In this document: positions 1 to 5,126 of the stretch, piece by piece
Position numbering within the stretch: position 1 is the first letter of the stretch
How the letters are laid out: each line of letters begins with the position of its first letter
From: Actinomycetota bacterium
GTDB taxonomy: Bacteria; Actinomycetota; Actinomycetes; Nanopelagicales; Nanopelagicaceae
Assembly (NCBI GenBank): GCA_009698045.1
Contig: WLRE01000088.1
Coordinates: 1-5,398, forward strand
Direction of reading: 5' to 3'
Length of the DNA: 5,398 nucleotides
Program-made: the position numbers and the translations under genes
Notes under the pieces: model-generated
The model's database searches: none
Seen by the model: only the letters and a program-made list of their open reading frames with translations
What the model was told of the DNA's origin: nothing

Positions 1-1
1 C

Positions 2-136
2 CTGACTCGTCTGATTAAGCCCATGGGAATCAAGATTTCCGTGCTCGCTTCGGGTCTGCCGGTCGGCGGAGATCTCGAATATGCCGATGAAGTCACGCTC
101 GGTCGCGCCTTTGAAGGACGCCGTACAGTCGAATAG
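2..136 (+). CDS. recR: Recombination protein RecR, C-terminal end (5' truncated)
   Basis: The first 44 in-frame residues run from LTRLIKPMGIKIS to a TAG stop at 134-136. They contain the highly conserved RecR C-terminal block LASGLPVGGDLEYADEVTLG followed by RAFEGRR. This is the end of the Toprim domain and the C-terminal tail of RecR, the clamp-like partner of RecO/RecF that loads RecA at single-strand gaps. The rest of the gene, including the helix-hairpin-helix and the zinc finger, lies upstream of the window. In many Actinomycetota recR is followed by the aspartokinase gene, as here, which supports the call and the taxonomic placement. Identification is firm despite the short fragment. 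Confidence 0.95.
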   Translation: MTRLIKPMGIKISVLASGLPVGGDLEYADEVTLGRAFEGRRTVE

Positions 137-181
137 TTCGTGATTCTGATTTATCCCAATATGTAAGACGCTGGCGCATCT

Positions 182-187
182 TATTAT
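182..187 (+). promoter_or_regulatory. Possible -10 box for the lysC-asd transcript in the recR-lysC gap
   Basis: The 108-nt gap between recR and lysC is AT-rich in its middle. TATTAT at 182-187 differs from the -10 consensus TATAAT at one position and would give a leader of about 50 nt before the ATG at 245. No good -35 hexamer lies 16-18 nt upstream. An alternative is a weak box GATATT at 233-238, which would place the start of transcription close to the ATG and give a nearly leaderless message. No rho-independent terminator for recR is visible, so read-through from recR is also possible. This is a weak motif match. Confidence 0.3.
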
Positions 188-244
188 GTGAGATATTTCC
201 TTAATTAACTTTCCCGTCCCCAACTATTGCGGGATATTTCTCCT

Positions 245-1516
245 ATGGGTTTAATTGTTCAAAAGTATGGCGGCTCTTCCGTCGCTGACGCCGAAGGGCT
301 CAAGCGAGTCGCCAACCGCATCGTGGCCACCAAAAAAGCTGGCCACAAAGTGGTTGTTGTTGTCTCTGCCATGGGAGACACCACCGATGAACTCATCGAT
401 CTTGCTAATCAAGTCTCACCGATGCCGCACGGCCGCGAGCTCGACATGTTGCTCACCGCGGGCGAGCGAATTTCGATGGCGCTGCTTGCAATGGCAATCG
501 GCAATCTCGGCCATGAAGCACAATCGTTTACCGGTTCTCAAGCAGGTGTTATCACCGACTCCAAACATGGAGCTGCACGCATTATTGATGTAACCCCGGG
601 ACGTATTCAGCATGCACTTGACGCAGGTGCAATAGCAATCGTTGCTGGATTCCAAGGCATTAGCCAGGATACAAAAAATATTACGACGCTCGGTCGCGGT
701 GGTTCTGACACAACTGCAGTCGCACTCGCAGCTGCGCTCGAAGCTGATGTCTGCGAGATTTATACCGATGTTGATGGCGTCTTCACTGCCGACCCACGTG
801 TTGTACCAAGCGCTCGCAAATTAAAGACCGTTACTTACGAAGAGATGCTTGAACTCGCTGCATCTGGTGCAAAGGTTCTCCACCTTCGCTGCGTGGAATA
901 TGCACGACGATTTGATCTACCTATTCATGTCCGCTCATCATTTTCAAATAACGAAGGAACATGGGTGGTTAAAGATCATCCAGAAGGAGACACCATGGAA
1001 CAAGCAATCATCGCCGGTATCGCGCACGACAAGAGCGAAGCCAAGATCACCATCGTCGGTGTTCCTGACCGCACTGGTACTGCCGCCCGCATCTTCCAAG
1101 CGATTGCTGATTCGCAGATCAACATCGACATGATTGTTCAGAACGTCTCTGCTGCTGCAACTGGACTTACCGACATCTCATTCACGCTTCCTAAATCTGA
1201 AGGCTCAAAAGCCACCGAAATCTTGACCAAGATTCAAGGCGAAGTTGGATTTGCCTCGCTGCAATACGACGATCAAATCGGCAAGCTCTCATTAGTTGGC
1301 GCAGGTATGCGTTCACATCCAGGTATTACTGCACAATTCTTTGCTTGCCTCTCTGATGCTGGCGTGAATATCGAAATGATTTCAACCTCTGAAATTCGCA
1401 TCTCCATCATCTGCCGCGCGACCGACCTTGAAAACGGTGTTCGCGCAGCACATACCGCCTTTGATCTCGATGCCGATCAAGTAGAAGCAGTTGTTTACGG
1501 GGGTACAGGACGATGA
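245..1516 (+). CDS. lysC: Aspartokinase, alpha subunit (full-length)
   Basis: Phosphorylates L-aspartate to 4-aspartyl phosphate using ATP, the committed step to lysine/diaminopimelate, threonine and methionine. The 423-residue product has the kinase-domain motifs KYGGSS (residues 7-12), SAMGDTTDEL (41-50), LTAGERIS with Glu74, GRGGSDTTA (150-158) and YTDVDGVFTADPR (173-185). Two C-terminal ACT domains follow from about residue 265, including QINIDMIVQNVS (291-302) and a second NIEMISTSEIRIS block. It resembles the Corynebacterium glutamicum enzyme (about 421 aa) almost end to end. By my alignment, the sites of classical feedback-resistance changes there (Ala279, Ser301, Thr311) correspond here to Ala280, Ser302 and Ser312, so lysine plus threonine inhibition is likely intact. 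I chose ATG 245 because MGLIVQKYGG matches the usual N-terminus; a TTG at 227 would add six residues not seen in the family. GGGAT at 231-235 may be the ribosome binding site. The stop overlaps the asd start as ATGA. Confidence 0.96.
   Translation: MGLIVQKYGGSSVADAEGLKRVANRIVATKKAGHKVVVVVSAMGDTTDELIDLANQVSPMPHGRELDMLLTAGERISMALLAMAIGNLGHEAQSFTGSQAGVITDSKHGAARIIDVTPGRIQHALDAGAIAIVAGFQGISQDTKNITTLGRGGSDTTAVALAAALEADVCEIYTDVDGVFTADPRVVPSARKLKTVTYEEMLELAASGAKVLHLRCVEYARRFDLPIHVRSSFSNNEGTWVVKDHPEGDTMEQAIIAGIAHDKSEAKITIVGVPDRTGTAARIFQAIADSQINIDMIVQNVSAAATGLTDISFTLPKSEGSKATEILTKIQGEVGFASLQYDDQIGKLSLVGAGMRSHPGITAQFFACLSDAGVNIEMISTSEIRISIICRATDLENGVRAAHTAFDLDADQVEAVVYGGTGR
982..990 (+). promoter_or_regulatory. 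Internal Shine-Dalgarno site within lysC
   Basis: AGAAGGAGA lies inside the lysC coding sequence, with its GGAG core ending 5 nt before an in-frame ATG at 995. It is a stronger ribosome binding site than the one before the full-length gene. Its position, between the kinase domain and the first ACT domain, matches the beta-subunit start known in Corynebacterium and Bacillus aspartokinases. Confidence 0.7.
995..1516 (+). CDS. lysC: Aspartokinase beta (regulatory) subunit, predicted internal in-frame product of lysC
   Basis: The ATG at codon 251 of lysC, with a strong ribosome binding site just before it, predicts a 173-residue protein starting MEQAIIAGIAHDKSEAK. It consists of the two ACT domains only. 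In C. glutamicum the lysC gene makes a beta subunit from the equivalent position (residue 250, 172 aa), starting in the same EEAVLTGVATDKSEAK region. There alpha and beta form an alpha2beta2 enzyme whose alpha-beta interface binds lysine and threonine. By analogy this product has no kinase activity and serves as the feedback-sensing partner. The sequence shows the start site; production of the separate protein is inferred from homologs. Confidence 0.65.
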   Translation: MEQAIIAGIAHDKSEAKITIVGVPDRTGTAARIFQAIADSQINIDMIVQNVSAAATGLTDISFTLPKSEGSKATEILTKIQGEVGFASLQYDDQIGKLSLVGAGMRSHPGITAQFFACLSDAGVNIEMISTSEIRISIICRATDLENGVRAAHTAFDLDADQVEAVVYGGTGR

Positions 1517-2568
1517 ATTCAAAACTTCCATCACTCGCAGTTGTTGGCGCTACTGGCGCAGTCGGCACCGTCATGCTCGATATTTTGACTAAGCGACCTA
1601 ATGTCTATGGCGAGATTCGCTTGATTGCATCCGCTCGTTCTGCCGGCAAGAAGTTAATGTGCCGCGGCGAAGAACTCACTGTTGTTGCGCTATCGCCAGA
1701 AGCATTTGATGGCATCGATATCGCAATGTTCGATGTTCCAGATGAGATTTCGGCCGAATGGGCGCCAATTGCTGCAGCCCGCGGTGCTGTCGTCGTCGAT
1801 AACTCTGGCGCGTTTCGAATGGATCCAGAAGTTCCTCTTGTTGTTCCAGAAGTAAATCCAAAAGAGGCGAAGAAGCGGCCTAAGGGAATTATCTCTAACC
1901 CCAACTGCACAACTCTTTCGATGATTGTCGCTATGGGTGCGCTCAACAAGAAGTACAAACTCAAAGAGTTAGTTGTCTCTTCCTATCAAGCAGCTTCAGG
2001 TGCTGGCCAATCTGGTATCGATACCTTGCGCGCGCAGATTTCTGCAGTTGCTGGCTCTAACGCTGGTGATGTCGCCGGAGATTCTCGCGCCATCATTAAA
2101 GATTTTGGGCCTTTCCCAGCACCGCTCGCACTCAATGTTGTTCCTTGGGCTGGCTCATTAAAAGAGAAGGGCTATTCATCGGAAGAACTTAAAGTCCGCA
2201 ATGAATCCCGCAAGATTCTAGGAATGCCAGATCTTAAAGTCTCTGCCACTTGTGTGCGCGTTCCAGTTCTTACAACTCACTCACTAGCTGTTCATGCGAC
2301 TTTCAAGAAGAAGGTTCATCGCGAAGAAGCACAAGATGTTCTTCGTAGTGCTGCCGGAGTGCAGTTGCACGATGATCCCGAAAATTACATCTTTCCTACA
2401 CCAGCCGATGTTGTCGGCACTGACCCCACATGGGTTGGTCGCGTTCGCCGCAGCCTCGATGATAATCACTCACTCGATTTATTCTTGTGCGGAGATAATT
2501 TACGCAAGGGAGCAGCGTTAAATACTGCTCAGATCGCAGAACTCGTCGCACAAGAATTCAGTAAGTAA
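1513..2568 (+). CDS. asd: Aspartate-semialdehyde dehydrogenase
   Basis: Reduces 4-aspartyl phosphate to L-aspartate 4-semialdehyde with NADPH and release of phosphate; cytosolic. The 351-residue product starts with a Rossmann dinucleotide motif, VVGATGAVGTVML (residues 10-22). It has the catalytic cysteine in SNPNCTT (Cys132), the conserved glutamine in SYQAASGAG (Gln159) and the catalytic histidine in RVPVLTTHS (His256). VVVDNSGAFRMD and VPLVVPEVN are also standard family blocks. Length is normal for bacterial Asd. The stretch MFDVPDEISAEWAP at 72-85 replaces the more common SAGGSVS-type sequence; I believe this variant is shared with other actinobacterial Asd proteins. The start ATG overlaps the lysC stop (ATGA), with AGGA at 1507-1510 and a run of G at 1499-1503 nearby, so translation is probably coupled to lysC. 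The shared operon channels the unstable aspartyl phosphate directly into the next step. Confidence 0.96.
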   Translation: MNSKLPSLAVVGATGAVGTVMLDILTKRPNVYGEIRLIASARSAGKKLMCRGEELTVVALSPEAFDGIDIAMFDVPDEISAEWAPIAAARGAVVVDNSGAFRMDPEVPLVVPEVNPKEAKKRPKGIISNPNCTTLSMIVAMGALNKKYKLKELVVSSYQAASGAGQSGIDTLRAQISAVAGSNAGDVAGDSRAIIKDFGPFPAPLALNVVPWAGSLKEKGYSSEELKVRNESRKILGMPDLKVSATCVRVPVLTTHSLAVHATFKKKVHREEAQDVLRSAAGVQLHDDPENYIFPTPADVVGTDPTWVGRVRRSLDDNHSLDLFLCGDNLRKGAALNTAQIAELVAQEFSK

Positions 2569-2569
2569 A

Positions 2570-2585
2570 CCCGTACACTTACGGG
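2570..2585 (+). promoter_or_regulatory. Hairpin with embedded -10-like box (TACACT, 2574-2579) just before the GDP-fucose synthase start
   Basis: The 18-nt gap between asd and the next gene is almost entirely a perfect inverted repeat: CCCGTA (2570-2575), loop CACT, TACGGG (2580-2585), one nucleotide before the ATG. There is no purine-rich ribosome binding site at usable distance. TACACT at 2574-2579 fits the actinobacterial -10 pattern TAnnnT and ends 7 nt before the ATG, the spacing expected for a leaderless transcript. No clear -35 hexamer is visible. The stem has no following T tract, so it is not a convincing terminator. A promoter for a leaderless message is my preferred reading; a structure that lowers coupled translation from asd is an alternative. 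Confidence 0.45.
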
Positions 2586-2586
2586 C

Positions 2587-3507
2587 ATGTCAGTTCTTGT
2601 TGCAGGTGGTACCGGCCTGGTCGGTTCAGCCATCGTCCGAGAACTTCAATCGCGAAATGTAGACGTCCTTGTCGTAAATTCTAAGGTTGTTGATCTGCTC
2701 GATCGCAAAGCAACTTTTGCCTACATTGCCGATCACAAGCCAGAGACAATTATTGATGCAGCGGCCATGGTTGGTGGAATCGGCGCAAACAATTCTTATC
2801 CGGTCGATTTTCTTAGCAATAACGTTCAGATCCAAACCAACCTCATGGATGCTGCTCATGCCGCCAAAGTGCCTGGATTTCTCTTCTTAGGTTCTAGTTG
2901 TATTTATCCGCGCGATTGTGCGCAGCCCATCAAAGAAGAGTATTTACTTACCGGCCCACTCGAACTTACCAATTCTGCTTATGCGGTTGCAAAAATTGCC
3001 GGCATAGAACTCATTAAGTCTTATCGCAAGCAATACGGTTACAAGTGGATTTCGGCGATGCCTACCAATCTGTATGGCCCTAATGACAACTTTGATTTAG
3101 AAAATAGCCATGTTTTTCCTGCCCTAATTCGCAAATTTAGTGAAGCCGCACAATCAGGAGATGCGGTTCAACTCTGGGGCACTGGCTCTCCCAAGCGCGA
3201 ATTTCTCCATGTGGATGATTTAGCTAAGGCAGTTGCTGTTTTACTAGAAAAATATAACTCTGACTCACATATCAATATTGGTAGCGGCGAAGATGTGACA
3301 ATCAAAGATTTAGCGACCTCAATCGCAATGGCCACTGGTTTTACTGGCGAAATCAAATGGGACGCAACCAAGCCAGATGGCACCCCCCGTAAAGTTATGG
3401 ATGTCTCTCGAATTAAAGCTTTAGGCTGGAAACCAGAGATATCTCTCCAAGATGGAATTGCCCAAACGGTAGAGTGGTACCAAGCAAACAAAATGAGTAA
3501 GGGATAA
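2587..3507 (+). CDS. fcl: GDP-L-fucose synthase (GDP-4-keto-6-deoxy-D-mannose 3,5-epimerase/4-reductase)
   Basis: Second step of GDP-L-fucose synthesis: epimerises GDP-4-keto-6-deoxymannose at C3 and C5, then reduces C4 with NADPH. The 306-residue protein is an extended short-chain dehydrogenase. It has the nucleotide-binding motif AGGTGLVGSA (6-15), then GSSCIYP with Cys105, the YxxxK pair in AYAVAKIAG (Tyr132, Lys136), NLYGPNDNFD, and NSHVFPALIRKF with His175. Cys105 and His175 match the acid/base pair Cys109 and His179 of the E. coli enzyme. LWGTGSPKREFLHVDDLA is also typical. The glycine motif is GGTGLVG, not the GHRGMVG of the E. coli enzyme. Length is slightly under the usual 310-320. 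The ATG at 2587 lies directly at the first beta strand with no visible ribosome binding site. The next gene supplies the preceding enzyme, so function is well supported. Confidence 0.93.
   Translation: MSVLVAGGTGLVGSAIVRELQSRNVDVLVVNSKVVDLLDRKATFAYIADHKPETIIDAAAMVGGIGANNSYPVDFLSNNVQIQTNLMDAAHAAKVPGFLFLGSSCIYPRDCAQPIKEEYLLTGPLELTNSAYAVAKIAGIELIKSYRKQYGYKWISAMPTNLYGPNDNFDLENSHVFPALIRKFSEAAQSGDAVQLWGTGSPKREFLHVDDLAKAVAVLLEKYNSDSHINIGSGEDVTIKDLATSIAMATGFTGEIKWDATKPDGTPRKVMDVSRIKALGWKPEISLQDGIAQTVEWYQANKMSKG
3499..3504 (+). promoter_or_regulatory. Ribosome binding site of the GDP-mannose 4,6-dehydratase gene
   Basis: AAGGGA lies in the last codons of the GDP-fucose synthase gene and ends 5 nt before the ATG at 3510. 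It fixes this start and indicates that the two genes are translated from one message, since only 2 nt separate the upstream stop from the start. Confidence 0.7.
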
Positions 3508-3509
3508 CC

Positions 3510-4499
3510 ATGAGCAAGCGCGCATTCATCACCGGTATTACCGGACAAGATGGTTCATACCTCACTGAACTCTTGCTCTCTAAAGGCTATGAAGTACACG
3601 GACTGATCCGTCGCTCTAGTTCATTCAACACTGGCCGCATCGATCACATCTACGAAGACCCACACACGCCAAATCCGAAACTTAAACTTCATTACGGTGA
3701 TCTCACCGATGGCGTAAATCTCACTAACTTAATTCGCGAAATCGAACCGCACGAGGTCTATAACCTCGGTGCGCAATCACACGTTGCAGTCTCATTCACG
3801 ATGCCGCAATACACCGGCCAAGTAGACGCTATTGGCGCAGTCTCACTTCTTGAATCTATCCGCGCATCTGGCGTTAACACTCGCTTCTATCAAGCAAGCA
3901 CTTCAGAGCTTTACGGGTCAACTCCACCACCACAGAATGAAGAGAGCGTCTTTCGTCCACGCAGCCCGTATGCCGCAGCAAAGTTGATGGCATATTGGTG
4001 TGTTGTGAATTATCGCGAAGGCTATGGATTGCACGCTACTAATGGAATTTTGTTCAACCATGAATCACCTCGTCGCGGTGAAACATTCGTTACTCGCAAA
4101 ATCACTCGCGCAGTTGCCAAGATTTCACAAGGCAGCAAAGAGAAGCTTTACCTCGGCAATCTCGATGCTGTACGAGACTGGGGTTATGCCAAGGAATATG
4201 TCGAATCCATGTGGCTCATGCTTCAACAAGATAATCCAGATGATTACGTTGTTGCGACCGGTATCGGTGCGACTGTAAAAGATTTCTGCGAAGTTGCATT
4301 CAATCGCGTTGGCCTTAATTGGCAAGATCATGTTGAAATCGACGAGCGTTATGTTCGCCCCACTGAAGTTGATGCCCTGATTGGAGATCCTTCAAAGGCA
4401 CATAAAAAGCTTGGCTGGAAAGCGGCAACAGATTGGCGCGGCCTGGCAGAGTTGATGGTCGATGCAGATGTTGAAATGGTTAAAGCAAAGAGCCGTTAA
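3510..4499 (+). CDS. gmd: GDP-mannose 4,6-dehydratase
   Basis: First step of GDP-L-fucose (and related 6-deoxyhexose) synthesis: converts GDP-D-mannose to GDP-4-keto-6-deoxy-D-mannose with tightly bound NADP. The 329-residue product shows the family signatures in order: FITGITGQDGSYL near the N-terminus, RRSSSFNTGRIDHIY, LGAQSHVAVSF, STSELYG with Thr131 and Glu133, SPYAAAKLMAYW with Tyr154 and Lys158 (Thr/Glu/Tyr/Lys catalytic set), FNHESPRRGETFVTRKI, NLDAVRDWGYAKEYV and RPTEVDALIGDPSKAHKKLGW. It is somewhat shorter than the E. coli enzyme (about 373 aa) but all the core motifs are present. The order is reductase first, dehydratase second, in one transcript. It ends in tandem stops (TAA TAA, 4497-4502) inside a hairpin, and its last 20 bp overlap the convergent gene on the other strand. 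No glycosyltransferase is in the window, so the acceptor of the fucose is unknown. Confidence 0.96.
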   Translation: MSKRAFITGITGQDGSYLTELLLSKGYEVHGLIRRSSSFNTGRIDHIYEDPHTPNPKLKLHYGDLTDGVNLTNLIREIEPHEVYNLGAQSHVAVSFTMPQYTGQVDAIGAVSLLESIRASGVNTRFYQASTSELYGSTPPPQNEESVFRPRSPYAAAKLMAYWCVVNYREGYGLHATNGILFNHESPRRGETFVTRKITRAVAKISQGSKEKLYLGNLDAVRDWGYAKEYVESMWLMLQQDNPDDYVVATGIGATVKDFCEVAFNRVGLNWQDHVEIDERYVRPTEVDALIGDPSKAHKKLGWKAATDWRGLAELMVDADVEMVKAKSR

Positions 4500-5076
4500 T
4501 AACGGCTCTAGTAAATTTCTCTAACGCCTCTCGCACTTTCTTGTAAGCCTCACTTTTTACATCAAAACACGTAGGAGTGAGTTCAAGTTGGAGCGCCTTT
4601 ATTCCCGCACTCTGCAAATTTGATGTAACAGTTTGAGGTCCTGCTCCGAACGGCCATCCCACCGAGGTCTCTAACCCCACATTTTCCAAATTGCTTTCAA
4701 GGCTCTGCCAAATTCCTTCGACAAGTTCAGGGTGTGTGCCGGTTCCGATACAGGCAGGGAATCCTCGGTCTCGCATCATGTGTAAGTCGAGTGCAAAACC
4801 ATGCGGTAACAACTCTTTCGCACGAATTACATATGGATGATCTGCATCCCAATTAGGATCAGAGTGCAGCGGTGGAATTGTTCCGATTGCACTAGCGTCG
4901 AATAGTCGAGCAAGCTCAATTGCTAAATCTAAGCTTCCTGGTTCGGCCGCCTTGGGTAAGCCATCTCGCACTTGTTCGGCGTTATGGGGAGCCGAGAAAA
5001 GTATCGGAATAGTTCCTAATCGCTCTTTCCATGAGCCCCACTCTGCATGGTGCAGGGTTACATCTTGTGAAGTCAT
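4480..5076 (-). CDS. N-formylglutamate amidohydrolase-like protein
   Basis: A 198-residue protein starting MTSQDVTLHH. It resembles, from memory, the N-formylglutamate amidohydrolase superfamily: zinc-dependent enzymes that cleave amide bonds next to acidic amino acids. Supporting motifs in order are ILFSAPHN (His31), a conserved-looking SDPN (72-75), ALDLHMMRDRG (Asp97, His99) and LQLELTPT (Glu165) near the C-terminus. His31, His99 and one of the acidic residues could form the metal site; this is inferred. It is shorter than HutG-type enzymes (about 260 aa) and lacks their Arg-rich DxNR block, so N-formylglutamate itself is unlikely to be the proven substrate. No signal peptide or membrane segment is visible, so it is probably cytosolic. 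The start is uncertain: ATG at 5076 has AGAGAG just upstream, and ATG at 5088 (four more residues) is possible. A frame open to 5196 would run into the divergent gene. Its end overlaps the dehydratase gene by 20 bp. Confidence 0.65.
   Translation of the reverse strand: MTSQDVTLHHAEWGSWKERLGTIPILFSAPHNAEQVRDGLPKAAEPGSLDLAIELARLFDASAIGTIPPLHSDPNWDADHPYVIRAKELLPHGFALDLHMMRDRGFPACIGTGTHPELVEGIWQSLESNLENVGLETSVGWPFGAGPQTVTSNLQSAGIKALQLELTPTCFDVKSEAYKKVREALEKFTRAVINGSLL
4489..4509. terminator. Perfect palindrome, probable bidirectional terminator
   Basis: Nine-base arms AGAGCCGTT (4489-4497) and AACGGCTCT (4501-4509) flank the three-base loop AAT. The first stop codon of the dehydratase gene lies in the end of the left arm and the loop. 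On the minus strand the stem is followed by TTGCTTTAA, moderately T-rich, and on the plus strand by AGTAAATTTCTCT, a poor T tract. Position at the meeting point of two convergent genes supports a shared terminator. The short or interrupted T tracts make efficiency uncertain, and on the minus strand the stem lies within the coding sequence, before its stop at 4480-4482. Confidence 0.65.
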
Positions 5077-5104
5077 AGACTCTCTCATCCGAAGCGTTGA
5101 GTTG

Positions 5105-5110
5105 AGAATA
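5105..5110 (-). promoter_or_regulatory. Possible -10 box for the amidohydrolase-like gene in the divergent gap
   Basis: On the minus strand the sequence reads TATTCT (5110 down to 5105), fitting TAnnnT. Transcription would start near 5098, giving a leader of roughly 10 nt to the ATG at 5088 or 22 nt to the ATG at 5076. I find no clear -35. The opposite gene has a candidate TAGACT at 5076-5081 on the plus strand, also without a clear -35. The 50-bp gap must hold the control elements for both genes unless they lie inside the coding regions. Confidence 0.3.
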
Positions 5111-5115
5111 GCACT

Positions 5116-5120
5116 GGAGG
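5116..5120 (+). promoter_or_regulatory. Ribosome binding site of the ATP-grasp gene
   Basis: A consensus GGAGG lies 6 nt before the ATG at 5127. In the same frame a TAG stop at 5109-5111 rules out any start further upstream, so this site and ATG fix the N-terminus of the gene. Confidence 0.85.
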
Positions 5121-5126
5121 CAGCGA

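Noticed and set aside
192..240. Direct repeat GATATTTC (192-199 and 233-240) and a TCCCG/CGGGA pairing (212-216 with 230-234) before lysC.
   Set aside because: Too short for a supported operator or riboswitch; no conserved lysine-riboswitch architecture fits in the 108-nt gap.
227..244. Upstream TTG start that would extend aspartokinase by six residues (MRDISP).
   Set aside because: The family N-terminus begins at M-x-L-hydrophobic-V-Q-K-Y-G-G, matching ATG 245; no ribosome binding site precedes 227.
1605..1964. Minus-strand open frame of 119 codons inside asd.
   Set aside because: It lies wholly opposite a well-conserved asd gene, has a low-complexity A/S/T/P-rich product and no ribosome binding site; a shadow frame.
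2570..2585. Hairpin read as a rho-independent terminator for asd.
   Set aside because: Only 6 bp of stem and no T tract after it (CATGTCAG follows on the plus strand).
3493..3520. Near-repeat ATGAGTAAGGG / ATGAGCAAGCG at the end of fcl and the start of gmd.
   Set aside because: Eleven bases with two mismatches and different reading frames; most likely chance, though a small duplication cannot be excluded.
3168..3548. Minus-strand open frame of 126 codons across the fcl-gmd junction.
   Set aside because: Opposite two confidently assigned genes, with no recognisable motif in the product; a shadow frame.
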